Shown here one piece after another: positions 1-7,695 of a stretch of DNA of 64,000 nt. This DNA comes from Hominimerdicola alba 8 (GTDB taxonomy: Bacteria; Bacillota; Clostridia; Oscillospirales; Ruminococcaceae). Position 1 is the first letter of the stretch. The number at the start of each line of letters is the position of its first letter. The translations under genes and the position numbers were made by a program. The notes under the pieces were generated by a model, which saw only the letters and a list, made by a program, of their open reading frames with translations, was not told the origin of the DNA and ran no database searches. Location of the stretch: contig NZ_ADKM02000091.1 of NCBI RefSeq assembly GCF_000178155.2, forward strand, positions 62,001 to 126,000, given 5' to 3'.

Positions 1-6
1 AATAAT

Positions 7-564
7 ATGGTAACAGCCGGCGATTTCAGAAATGGTATGACGTTCGAGGAGGACGGCAATGTAATGCAGATAGTTGAGTTCCAGCACGTAAAACCTGGTA
101 AGGGCGCTGCGTTCGTAAGGGCTAAGGTAAAGAACGTTATAACAGGTTCCATCAACGAAAAGACTTACAACCCCACCGCAAAGTTCCCTACCGCTTACGT
201 GGAGAGAAAGGATATGGAGTATTCATACAGCGACGGTGATCTGTATTACTTCATGGATTCCGAAACTTATGAGCTTATCCCTGTAAACAAGAGCGAGCTT
301 TCCGATAACTTCAAGTTCGTTAAGGAGAACATGGTCTGCAAGATACTGTCCTACAAGGGTCAGGTATTCGGCGTTGAGCCTCCTTTCTTCGTAGATCTGG
401 AAGTTACCGAGACCGAGCCGGGCGAGAAGGGCAACACAGCTACCAACGCTACCAAGCCTGCAACTGTTGAAACAGGCGCTGAGATCAGAGTTCCTCTGTT
501 CATCAACACAGGTGACAGGATCAGGATCGACACACGTACCTGCGAGTACATGGAGCGTGCATAA
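7..564 (+). CDS. efp: Elongation factor P
   Basis: Translation factor that binds between the P and E sites of the ribosome and helps peptide-bond formation at proline runs. The 185-residue length and three-beta-barrel layout fit the family: an N-terminal KOW-like domain at about 1-60, a central OB domain at about 65-125 and a C-terminal domain ending in the conserved [17 protein letters not shown] stretch. The tip loop is KPGKG with Lys32, the residue modified in Bacillus-type EF-P. No modification gene is visible here. The ATG lies six bases from the window edge, so its promoter and ribosome binding site are out of view. It is followed at 38 bp by an acidic zinc-ribbon gene, so the two may be cotranscribed. 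Confidence 0.97.
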   Translation: MVTAGDFRNGMTFEEDGNVMQIVEFQHVKPGKGAAFVRAKVKNVITGSINEKTYNPTAKFPTAYVERKDMEYSYSDGDLYYFMDSETYELIPVNKSELSDNFKFVKENMVCKILSYKGQVFGVEPPFFVDLEVTETEPGEKGNTATNATKPATVETGAEIRVPLFINTGDRIRIDTRTCEYMERA

Positions 565-602
565 GATTTTAACTGACTTCTTTGAGTTAGGAGGTTGCTA
601 TT

Positions 603-1010
603 ATGGAACTGAGCAATAAGGCGGCTTATATAAAGGGTCTTATGGAAGGCATGAAGATCGACGAGAGCACCGATCAGGGCAAGGTCTTAAAGGCTATGGC
701 TGAACTGATGGAAGAGATGGCTAAGGCTATCGAGGATGTCACTGTTCTGGCTGACGAAACTGTTGATGTTGTTGACAGCCTCAGTGATGATCTGTCTGAT
801 CTGGAAGACGACTTCTATGAAGAGTACTACGATGATGAAGACGATGACGATGATGTTTTCGATGATGATACTCTGTATGAGTGTGTATGTCCTTCATGCG
901 GTGAAACTATCGTTATGGACGACAAGATGGTCGAAAACGGTTCGATAGAGTGCCCAAACTGCGGCGAGAGCCTTGAGTTCGATTTCTCTGACGATGATAC
1001 TGAGGAATAA
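603..1010 (+). CDS. CD1247-type acidic zinc-ribbon protein
   Basis: Small protein of 135 residues. The N-terminal helical segment (AAYIKGLMEGMKIDESTDQG) resembles the clostridial CD1247 N-terminal domain. It is followed by a very acidic Asp/Glu-rich linker at about 65-90 and a C-terminal zinc ribbon with two Cys pairs (CPSCGE and CPNCGE). The start is set by an AGGAGG sequence nine bases upstream. Members of this family often sit next to efp in Clostridia, as here. Function is unknown; the ribbon suggests nucleic-acid or protein binding, but that is inference. Confidence 0.85.
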   Translation: MELSNKAAYIKGLMEGMKIDESTDQGKVLKAMAELMEEMAKAIEDVTVLADETVDVVDSLSDDLSDLEDDFYEEYYDDEDDDDDVFDDDTLYECVCPSCGETIVMDDKMVENGSIECPNCGESLEFDFSDDDTEE

Positions 1011-1039
1011 TTTTCCGCATCGCAGATAGATAATATGTT

Positions 1040-1168
1040 TCAGGGGTGGTGTGATTCCACACCGGAGGTGATCGCGGCAAGCTGACCGCGTAAGTCCTCG
1101 ACCGCACAAAAGTGCGCTGATCGGGTGAGATTCCCGAACCGACGGTAAGAGTCCGGATGGAAGAAACG
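1040..1168 (+). promoter_or_regulatory. FMN riboswitch (RFN element)
   Basis: The sequence carries the conserved RFN blocks in order: AGGGGTGGTGTGATTCCACA, CCGGAGGTGAT, a variable GC-rich arm, GATCGGGTGAGATTCCCGA, CCGACGGTAAGAGTCCGGAT and GGAAGAAAC. It lies directly upstream of a terminator and of the riboflavin transporter gene, the usual arrangement for FMN-dependent premature termination. Confidence 0.95.
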
Positions 1169-1184
1169 ACATTTTTTCGCAAAC

Positions 1185-1214
1185 AAAGCCCCCGAGTGCA
1201 TGCTTGGGGGCTTT
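1185..1214 (+). terminator. Expression-platform terminator of the FMN riboswitch
   Basis: The stem AAGCCCCCGAG / CTTGGGGGCTT (one G-T pair) closes a TGCATG loop and is followed by a short T-rich run. It lies between the aptamer and the ribU ribosome binding site, as expected for an intrinsic terminator controlled by FMN. Confidence 0.8.
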
Positions 1215-1260
1215 CTATCGTTTCTCCCGAATATTTATGTATTATTTGGAGGAATAAGTT

Positions 1261-1884
1261 ATGTCAAATACTGTCACAGCAAAGAAAACACCTTTTTTTA
1301 CCACTCGCAAGCTGGTGGTCATGGCAATGCTCAGTGCCATCGCGACTGTGGTGTACTACCTTGATTTCCCTGTGCCGCTGATGCCTGACTTCATCAAGAT
1401 GGATCTTTCCAATGTCATCTCGCTGCTGGCAAGTTTTGCACTGGGTCCCGTTGAGGGCGTGGTCGTATGCCTGATAAAGAATGTGGTGCAGCTTATGATA
1501 AAGGGCGCAGGCACTACAATGGGTATAGGTAATATCTTCGATTTTGTGACCTCTGCGGCGTTCTGCCTGACAGCGGGTCTTATCTACAAAAACCACAGGA
1601 CCAGAAAATATGCTGTTATCGCATGCGTTGTCGGTGCGCTGGTGTTCACAGTCATCAGCCTGCCGCTGAACTACTTCATCGTTTACCCGATATATTTCAA
1701 GGCTTTCGGCGGCGAAGCTGCTATACTGGGCATGTACCGTCAGCTCAATGCAAATGTTGAGAGCACTTTTCAGGCGCTTTGCATGTTCAACCTGCCTTTC
1801 ACATTCGTAAAGGGTGTTCTCTGTGCTGTGGTGACGATGGTCATCTACAAACCGCTGTCACCTGTACTTAAGGGCAAAAACTGA
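1261..1884 (+). CDS. ribU: Riboflavin ECF transporter S component RibU
   Basis: Integral membrane substrate-binding subunit of an energy-coupling-factor importer for riboflavin, which works with EcfA/EcfA'/EcfT encoded elsewhere. The 207 residues hold about six hydrophobic segments. The N-terminal RKLVVMAMLSAIATVVYYLDFPVPLMPDF region, the FIKMDLSNV motif and the GPVEGVVVCLIKN loop are typical of RibU. A TTTGGAGGAATAAGTT ribosome binding site precedes the ATG. The upstream FMN riboswitch strongly supports the flavin substrate. An intrinsic terminator follows directly, so this is a single-gene unit repressed by FMN. Confidence 0.96.
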   Translation: MSNTVTAKKTPFFTTRKLVVMAMLSAIATVVYYLDFPVPLMPDFIKMDLSNVISLLASFALGPVEGVVVCLIKNVVQLMIKGAGTTMGIGNIFDFVTSAAFCLTAGLIYKNHRTRKYAVIACVVGALVFTVISLPLNYFIVYPIYFKAFGGEAAILGMYRQLNANVESTFQALCMFNLPFTFVKGVLCAVVTMVIYKPLSPVLKGKN

Positions 1885-1897
1885 ATGATATCTGCTG

Positions 1898-1929
1898 ACC
1901 GACTGTCCTGCATGGCAGTCGGTTTTTTT
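1898..1929 (+). terminator. Terminator of ribU
   Basis: The 8-bp stem ACCGACTG / CAGTCGGT with a short loop is followed by seven T residues, 14 bp after the ribU stop codon. Confidence 0.9.
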
Positions 1930-1938
1930 GTCGCCGCG

Positions 1939-2367
1939 CTATTTCTTTACCATATTTCTGCTGCCGCAAACAGGGCATACGACTATCTGCCGCCCGCTGC
2001 CCTCCGGTGTGGGCAGTTTAGCGCCGCAGCTGCACCTTGCAGAAGCCGTGTGTGCCCCTCTGACAGGGCGTACCGCACTGCGCGGGTCAAAGCTGTTTGC
2101 AGGTTTACTGTGTCGGAACAAAGAGTTCATACGCATCGTGAATCGCAGGTTCTCGTTCTCACGTTTGCCGATGTCTTTCGAGAATACCCTTGATATGTTG
2201 ATTATCATGTAAAGCCCCGATAATGCTATCACTGAATGTGCATCAACGTGCGGTATTCTCCAGAGGACTATGTATCCCAGCAGCGCGATCAGCAGACAGA
2301 GGGCTGTATTCGCAAAGAAAAGCGTGTCAAAGCCGTATCGTCCCTGCATGAAGTTTGGTCGTTTCAT
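1939..2367 (-). CDS. Small membrane protein with C-terminal zinc ribbon
   Basis: 142 residues read from the ATG at 2367, chosen because GGGAGGA lies six bases upstream. Longer in-frame readings would run into the upstream repeat element. Two hydrophobic segments (about residues 14-35 and 42-58) are followed by a basic stretch and a C-terminal CxC...CPVC zinc-ribbon-like motif, suggesting a cytoplasmic zinc ribbon anchored by a membrane hairpin. Function is unknown. The gene converges on ribU with only 54 bp between the stop codons. A 124-bp repeat and a 103-bp palindromic element occupy the DNA just upstream of its start. Confidence 0.7.
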   Translation of the reverse strand: MKRPNFMQGRYGFDTLFFANTALCLLIALLGYIVLWRIPHVDAHSVIALSGLYMIINISRVFSKDIGKRENENLRFTMRMNSLFRHSKPANSFDPRSAVRPVRGAHTASARCSCGAKLPTPEGSGRQIVVCPVCGSRNMVKK

Positions 2368-2392
2368 ATTTTTCCTCCCGCAATTTATTACG

Positions 2393-2516
2393 TGGTTATC
2401 CCGCTGACACACCACAAAAACGGCGGTTTTACAGAACTTAAGGTGGTTGGCGTATGGGCGCTCAATTATCCTTTTGTTTACAGCATTTTCAGCTGGTGTG
2501 CTAAAGGGATAGTCAT
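2393..2516 (+). repeat. Repeat family A, copy 1 (124 bp, MITE-like)
   Basis: This sequence recurs, inverted, at 11932-12090 with over 90% identity outside one insertion. Its ends form imperfect inverted repeats around the pattern ATCCCnnTnnCACACCA. It contains no gene. It lies in the upstream region of the small zinc-ribbon protein and abuts a copy of the 103-bp palindromic element. Confidence 0.85.
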
Positions 2517-2525
2517 AATTTATTA

Positions 2526-2628
2526 TATAGCAATCCAACTTTTTAAATTCACAAAATCCAGTCGCAAAAGCTGGGATTTATGGGTTTTGTGACTGGATTT
2601 TGTCTGAATTTTAAGGCGGATTGCTATA
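2526..2628 (+). repeat. 103-bp palindromic element, copy 1
   Basis: The ends are TATAGCAATCC and GGATTGCTATA, a perfect terminal inverted repeat. The interior pairs over most of its length (for example AAAATCCAGTC with GACTGGATTTT), so the whole element can fold into one long hairpin. Same-length copies occur at 34436, 40941 and 41271. The flanking TA suggests a TA target as in IS630/Tc1-type MITEs; that origin is inference. Confidence 0.9.
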
Positions 2629-3011
2629 GTAAACGGAATTTTTGTCGCTAACTTATAGGTGTATCCTTGCTGTGCAGCACCATTCAGTATTATAACATAT
2701 GGGAGGATATATGGACAGCAGGTCATATGTAAATTTTTTGTTAAAAGGCTTACTCGTGCAGACTTAAACGTTTTCTGAAAACGAATACTTTCCATAATAT
2801 GGAAAGCTTTAGCAGATGCGCACAAACAGCAGCAAAATTTATATTGCATAATGACGATTGCATAATTTTGCGGTTTATGTTACCATAATTCAAGTGAAGG
2901 GTATTTGCCGCATGACGCCTGAAAGGGTATAAGGCGTTACGCGGTGCATCGTCCCCGCTTTTATCGGGTAAATGTGGAAGCGGGTGCTGTTCTGATAAGG
3001 AGGATATCGAT
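2629..3011 (+). promoter_or_regulatory. Leader region with two hairpins upstream of solute-binding protein
   Basis: This 383-bp stretch holds no convincing gene. Near its 3' end are two stems: CCGCATGACGCCT (2908-2920) with AGGCGTTACGCGG (2932-2944), and CCCGCTT with AAGCGGG (about 2955-2986). The ribosome binding site AAGGAGG follows. I could not place a strong promoter. The hairpins probably lie in the 5' leader of the lipoprotein mRNA. Confidence 0.45.
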
Positions 3012-4442
3012 ATGATAAGAATGAAAAGGTTAATGGCAGGCGTTTTTGCGCTGACTATGTGTGTGGGTATGGCTGCATGCGGCAGCAGTGAGGGTTCTGA
3101 TACCGCTGCAAGTTCGGCAAATGCTATCAAGCTGAATGACGATCAGCAGGCTGTTGTTGATGAAGCTGCAAACAAACTCCCCGAACTTGAACTGGATAAC
3201 AGCACCATCAAGTGGATGGCTCACTATGACATCAATCCGGGTGACGGCAACGTAACACCTCCGGGTCTTCAGATGTTCAAGGACACTTATGACGGCAAGA
3301 TCGAGTTCGTACAGACCACATGGGAAAACCGCTATGCCGACCTTGCAAAGCTGGTAATGGCAAACGATTCGCCTGACTTCTTCCCTGCATCTGATATGGA
3401 CGGTTTCCCGAAGGGTGCTATCAAGTCCATGTTTGAGCCTGTGGACGAATTTGTTGACCTGAACAGCGAACTCTGGTCTGATGTAAAGGCTACCAGTGAA
3501 GCATTTGTGTTCAACGGCGGTCACTATGTTATACCGATAAAGTCTGCACCTAACTTTGTGTGCGTATACAATACAAAGACCATTGAAGATCACGGTTATG
3601 ACGATCCCGCTGAACTGTATTACAATGATGAATGGACATGGTCTAAGTTCACTGAGATGTGCCTTGATTTCGTTGATGCTGATAACGACCTCTATGCGCT
3701 GGACGGCTACTGGTACGGTCAGGCGCTCAACGATACCTGCGGCGTGCCGCTCATCGGCATGAAGGACGGTCTGCTGGTAAACAACATGGCTGATCCCGCA
3801 GTCGGCAAGGTGCAGGAACTTATGTATAACCTCCAGAAGAATGAAGTAGTATTCGACCGTTCTTCCAACAACTGGTCTACCAGAGGTGACGGCACTACAG
3901 GCGAGGGTCTTGGTTCTTACCAGACATTGTTCATACCTGTTGGTCTGTGGGGCATCGAAAATTCACCCGAAGCTGTAAAGCCTTTCGGAGATGTTGAGGC
4001 AGGCGAGATAATGTTCTGCCCGATGCCGAGAATGGACGATTCTGACAAGTACTACGTATCTGCAAGAGTTGAGGGTTACCACATCGTAAAGAATGCGCCT
4101 AACCCGATGGGCGTTGTGGCTTACATGAACTGCCTGAAAGTCTGCGATACTGAGGCTTCGGAGATCACTGAGCAGCAGCTGAGAGATGATTATAAGTGGA
4201 ATGATGATATGATCCAGATGCGCGATGAGATCTACAAGCTGGTAAACACCAACCCTGTTTACGACTTTGAACACGGTGTTTCAAACGAAATGGAATCATT
4301 GATGCAGACTGTTAACCAGTACACCATGATAACAGGCGGCGGCGCAGGCACATGGACAGCCTGCGTTGAAGAGAACAAGACCGCTGTTGACTACCTTATC
4401 AAGGAAGCCAACGAAAGCATCGGTGCATCAACTGCCGAATAA
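3012..4442 (+). CDS. ABC transporter extracellular solute-binding lipoprotein
   Basis: 476-residue family 1 solute-binding protein, probably for a sugar or oligosaccharide. The signal peptide ends in a lipobox with Cys23 (VGMAAC), followed by a Ser/Ala-rich linker. The mature domain has typical features: an early KWMAHYDIN strand, a DSPDFFPAS segment, aromatic-rich binding-site stretches (DEWTWSKF, DGYWYGQAL) and a late VARVEGYHIVKNA-like strand. The start is set by AAGGAGG eight bases upstream. No permease or ATPase gene is adjacent and terminators bracket the gene, so it is an orphan receptor that must use permeases encoded elsewhere. The substrate cannot be told from sequence. Confidence 0.9.
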   Translation: MIRMKRLMAGVFALTMCVGMAACGSSEGSDTAASSANAIKLNDDQQAVVDEAANKLPELELDNSTIKWMAHYDINPGDGNVTPPGLQMFKDTYDGKIEFVQTTWENRYADLAKLVMANDSPDFFPASDMDGFPKGAIKSMFEPVDEFVDLNSELWSDVKATSEAFVFNGGHYVIPIKSAPNFVCVYNTKTIEDHGYDDPAELYYNDEWTWSKFTEMCLDFVDADNDLYALDGYWYGQALNDTCGVPLIGMKDGLLVNNMADPAVGKVQELMYNLQKNEVVFDRSSNNWSTRGDGTTGEGLGSYQTLFIPVGLWGIENSPEAVKPFGDVEAGEIMFCPMPRMDDSDKYYVSARVEGYHIVKNAPNPMGVVAYMNCLKVCDTEASEITEQQLRDDYKWNDDMIQMRDEIYKLVNTNPVYDFEHGVSNEMESLMQTVNQYTMITGGGAGTWTACVEENKTAVDYLIKEANESIGASTAE

Positions 4443-4454
4443 TAAAGATCATCT

Positions 4455-4490
4455 GCCGCCTGCGGTATTTCACGCAGGCGGCTTCTTTAT
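4455..4490 (+). terminator. Terminator of solute-binding protein gene
   Basis: A perfect 10-bp stem GCCGCCTGCG / CGCAGGCGGC with an 8-nt loop is followed by TTCTTTAT, 12 bp after the stop codon. Confidence 0.85.
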
Positions 4491-4496
4491 AGCGTG

Positions 4497-4531
4497 AAAA
4501 TGCCCCGAAGCGTACCGCTTCGGGGCATTTT
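4497..4531. terminator. Bidirectional terminator between convergent genes
   Basis: AAAATGCCCCGAAGCG pairs with CGCTTCGGGGCATTTT around a short TAC loop. The A-run and T-run on either side make it an intrinsic terminator on both strands. It serves the minus-strand CAP/dockerin gene and backs up the plus-strand lipoprotein gene. Confidence 0.85.
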
Positions 4532-4555
4532 GGTCAGTTAAAAACTATGGTGCTG

Positions 4556-7195
4556 TCATTCAGCTGTATCAGCAGTTTTCTGTTTATCGTTCCCGTCTGT
4601 GGGTATAACAAAATCCTGATCTATCACCAGCGCCTTTACGCCCTTTACGTGGGCGGCGATCTTTGAGGTGTCGGTGACATTCAGCTTGCCGTCACGGTTA
4701 ACATCTGCCATGTCGCGCTGTTCGCTGTCAGCAGGTGCGCGTCTGCCTTTGGTGAAAGCCGATGACAGGGAAGTATCGGTAACGTTTATCTGACCATCGT
4801 GGTTGATATCGCCATACTGATAGACTTTTACATCTATGGAAGACATCTCACTGTCCGCCGTGATGCTTGAATGTACAGGTGCGCAGGACTTCTTCACTAC
4901 CCAGACTTCATACTCGCCGTCGGGCAGGTCGGCATAGAATGTGCCGCTTATCACAGCCACTACATTGTATATCACGCCGTCACTGCTGACAAATGAAACT
5001 TCGGTGTTGTCTTCATTTGCACCCTCTATGCTGACCGCTGTGTTGCAGTTGAACTCTATCAGGTCAGTGCGGTCGCCGCCCTTGTAGTCTTCGGGCGCTA
5101 CTATATTAAAGGTGTTCGTGGTCGTGCCGCTGTAGTTGCCGATGCCTGTGACGGTCACGGTAGATGTGCCTATCTCCAGATTGTTTTCATAGCTTACTCT
5201 GTAGTCAATGCCCTCAATGAGTTCTTCGCCCGATACCTGACTGTTCAGCGCAAGCCTTAGCATTATGGGCTTGCCTGTGTATTTCACTTCGCCCAGCTTT
5301 GTTTCAGCCCACGGGTAACCGATATCTGCGGGCAGTATCTCAAAACTGAGTTCCAGTGTGTCCACGTAGTCGCCCATTCCCTTTACGACCGCCATGCCTG
5401 TGCCCGCATTGCGGTTATTTTTGTAGGTGACAGTGTAGTCGCTGTTTTTTACGAGGGTGTAACTGCCTTCTTTGATGGTCAGCTTAGGTTCGATATCTCT
5501 GCCCGTGTAGTAGATGCCCTCGCTCTTGAATGTGATATCCAGTTTTGAAAGCGCCGCAGGGTCGCGCCTGACTATCTCAAAAGCGACTTTTTTCTCGCCG
5601 CTGAAATAGCCGATACCTTTGATGATGACATAGCCTGTGCCGATAGCCGTGTTGTCGGTATAGCTTATCGTGTAATCTGTATCAGCCGTCAGTCGCTTTT
5701 CGCCCGAAAAAACCTTTATCTTCGGTTCGACTGCCGAACCTGTGAAGATGTGTTTCTCCTCAGTGAAAGTCACCTCAGCCACCGCCACAGAAGTTGCGGG
5801 CATTATCTCGCGGTCGATCTCCTTGCCGCATATACTGCATTTGCGGTATCTCAGACCCTCATCAGTTTCGGTGGGCAGAGTTTCGATTATCCAGCCGCCG
5901 CGTTCGTGCTTGTGGGTAATGGTGATGGCGGCGCACTTTTCGGGGTAATAGTCCTGCGGTGAATGACCGAGATAGCAGTAGAGGGTACCCTCCTGCTTTG
6001 CCGTGATAAGTGCGGTCGCGCCCGACTCTATCCTGTCAGCGAGGTCTTTGTAGCTTCCGCCGTCAGCCGCGTAAAGCAGACGATATCCGCCGCTGCTGAG
6101 AGGGTGGTCGTACCCGTTTAAAAGCATTGTCTGACCTATCTCCAGTTCGTAGCTGTCCTTTTCAAAGCCTAAGGTGTAATCGCTGTCGTCCAGCAGGTCG
6201 AAATAGTTGACCTTGTAGCTGATGGGTGTTTCAACGCCGTCTTTGTAGATGCCTTTTATCTCCACATCGACCGCATCGTTCTCAGGCAGAGGTCCGGGGT
6301 TGAATATTATACATGTCCCGAAACCCATGTACTGGTCGTTGATATTGAAATACCCCACCATATCGCTGACGCTGTTCGACGAGTTTTTGTCAAAAGTCCA
6401 TGTCTTGCCCGTCAGCTTAGATGTCACCTTTACCACGACTTTGTCCCTGTCGGGCTTGTCGTAGGTGTTGTTCAGCGTCACCGAGTAGGCGTAGCCGTTC
6501 TCGTTTTTGCCTATCAGTTCGTTGGGCATCTGTGCGGGCGGCCAGCAGAGGTAGTCCCCCGTGAACTTGTCCGCCCTCGTCCTGTCCCTGACATACATGG
6601 CAGTGCCGAAACCTGCGATGCCGAGCCCCGTCTTCTTCATTTCGGGGTTGAGTATCCACCGCCTGTGCCCCATCGAGGGAATGTTCATCGAGTCGGTGTC
6701 AGACATGTAGCCCTGTATAACAGATGTCTGTATATTCATGTAGCCCTTGCCGATATTGCATTCGCCAGATGCCTTGTAAGCCGCCGCATAAAGTTCATCG
6801 TCCATGCCTGCGGGCTGTTTTGGCTGATGGCTGAGCGGCTGGTCGCTGTTCATGTATATTATCAGGCTGGCATTCTGCGCCGCGATGTTGTAGCTGTCAT
6901 CAAGTTCCACATCATAAGGCAGACCTGCCAGATATCTACAGAAATTGATGGAGTTAAGCCCCTCTTCCAGCGTGTCCTCCGCGACCTTTCCGCTCTTGAC
7001 AGGGGAAACCGCAGAGTAGGCTTCTGCGTATTCGGGAGCAGTGTGTATATTGAAGAAAAGCCTGTCATACATGTCTTTTATTTCAGCCTGCGTGTGTCTT
7101 TCAATGTCATAAGCGCTCACCGAGAATATCGTAGCCGCCGCCGCTATCGAAGCCATAGCCGCTGTGACTATCCCTTTTAACAGTTTCACGGTCAT
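4556..7195 (-). CDS. Secreted CAP-domain protein with Ig-like repeats and type I dockerin
   Basis: 879-residue exported modular protein. After a signal peptide (hydrophobic 5-28) comes a CAP/SCP-PR1 domain at about 75-205 with the GHRRWILNP motif. Then follow a region ending in a CSICGK Cys pair within the common H-x-GxW...C-x2-CGK module, and three similar beta-sandwich repeats of the FTG/YTGRxxEP...DYTVxYxNNxxxGTGxxxxKG type. A dockerin occupies about 793-856, with two calcium loops, GDINHDGQINVTDTS and ADVNRDGKLNVTDTS. A GGAGGG site fixes the ATG. The dockerin implies attachment to a cohesin-bearing scaffold or cell-surface complex. The catalytic or binding role of CAP proteins in cellulosomes is unknown. 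Confidence 0.93.
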   Translation of the reverse strand: MTVKLLKGIVTAAMASIAAAATIFSVSAYDIERHTQAEIKDMYDRLFFNIHTAPEYAEAYSAVSPVKSGKVAEDTLEEGLNSINFCRYLAGLPYDVELDDSYNIAAQNASLIIYMNSDQPLSHQPKQPAGMDDELYAAAYKASGECNIGKGYMNIQTSVIQGYMSDTDSMNIPSMGHRRWILNPEMKKTGLGIAGFGTAMYVRDRTRADKFTGDYLCWPPAQMPNELIGKNENGYAYSVTLNNTYDKPDRDKVVVKVTSKLTGKTWTFDKNSSNSVSDMVGYFNINDQYMGFGTCIIFNPGPLPENDAVDVEIKGIYKDGVETPISYKVNYFDLLDDSDYTLGFEKDSYELEIGQTMLLNGYDHPLSSGGYRLLYAADGGSYKDLADRIESGATALITAKQEGTLYCYLGHSPQDYYPEKCAAITITHKHERGGWIIETLPTETDEGLRYRKCSICGKEIDREIMPATSVAVAEVTFTEEKHIFTGSAVEPKIKVFSGEKRLTADTDYTISYTDNTAIGTGYVIIKGIGYFSGEKKVAFEIVRRDPAALSKLDITFKSEGIYYTGRDIEPKLTIKEGSYTLVKNSDYTVTYKNNRNAGTGMAVVKGMGDYVDTLELSFEILPADIGYPWAETKLGEVKYTGKPIMLRLALNSQVSGEELIEGIDYRVSYENNLEIGTSTVTVTGIGNYSGTTTNTFNIVAPEDYKGGDRTDLIEFNCNTAVSIEGANEDNTEVSFVSSDGVIYNVVAVISGTFYADLPDGEYEVWVVKKSCAPVHSSITADSEMSSIDVKVYQYGDINHDGQINVTDTSLSSAFTKGRRAPADSEQRDMADVNRDGKLNVTDTSKIAAHVKGVKALVIDQDFVIPTDGNDKQKTADTAE

Positions 7196-7370
7196 CGTGA
7201 TCCCTCCTCATGTTCACGGTCTTACCGAGTTGGATATACGTCTGTGTGTTATCTGAATTGTCAAAAGACATGCGGTGTGCATTTTAAGTGATCTGCTATG
7301 AAAGAAAGACATACTTCAAAAAGGGGAGCGATGCTGTTCTTCTCGTTAAAATGCACATTGATTTGGTTTA

Positions 7371-7399
7371 AGTATAGCACATTTTTGCTTTTATTTCAA
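7371..7399 (-). promoter_or_regulatory. SigA-type promoter for the CAP/dockerin gene
   Basis: On the minus strand TTGAAA (7394-7399) and TATACT (7371-7376) are separated by 17 bp. The transcript would carry a 165-nt leader containing the 12-bp inverted repeat 7346-7357 / 7276-7287. Confidence 0.75.
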
Positions 7400-7521
7400 C
7401 AAAAATGCGGTGGCATTTAGAACGAATTTGCAAAACTTGCTTTGTGGATTTCCACCAAAATATAAATCGTTTAACGTGCGTAAATGGGCGGCGCAAGAGC
7501 ATTTGTTTGTCAAGATGCTGT

Positions 7522-7536
7522 GATGTAAACGTTACC
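7522..7536. promoter_or_regulatory. LacI-family-like operator box
   Basis: GATGTAAACGTTACC has the AACGTT core of LacI/CcpA-family operators. Nearly the same 15-mer (GATGTAAACGTTATC) recurs at 47683. It lies between the divergent promoters of the CAP/dockerin and lipoprotein genes. Confidence 0.4.
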
Positions 7537-7580
7537 TTAAAAGCTAATTTGTGATAAGTGATAATTTTTGCCTGCGGTCA

Positions 7581-7609
7581 TTGAAAAAACTGCGGAAATC
7601 TGCTATAAT
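7581..7609 (+). promoter_or_regulatory. SigA-type promoter for lipoprotein gene
   Basis: TTGAAA (7581-7586) and TATAAT (7604-7609) are separated by exactly 17 bp, 87 bp upstream of the lipoprotein start. Confidence 0.85.
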
Positions 7610-7695
7610 ACAACCATTGGAAGATAGGGCGGAAATGTCCGCCGTTTATTTATTTCGGGGTGAGTTTCCCCGTTAAAGAAAGGCTGGGTACAATA

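Noticed and set aside
2236-2592. Plus-strand open frame crossing the repeat A copy and a 103-bp palindrome
   Set aside because: It consists largely of repeat DNA and the antisense of the zinc-ribbon gene, with no ribosome binding site.
2711-2767. Tiny reading frame of 18 codons after GGGAGGATAT
   Set aside because: The ribosome binding site is good but spacing is short, no conservation can be judged, and the peptide has no recognisable feature.
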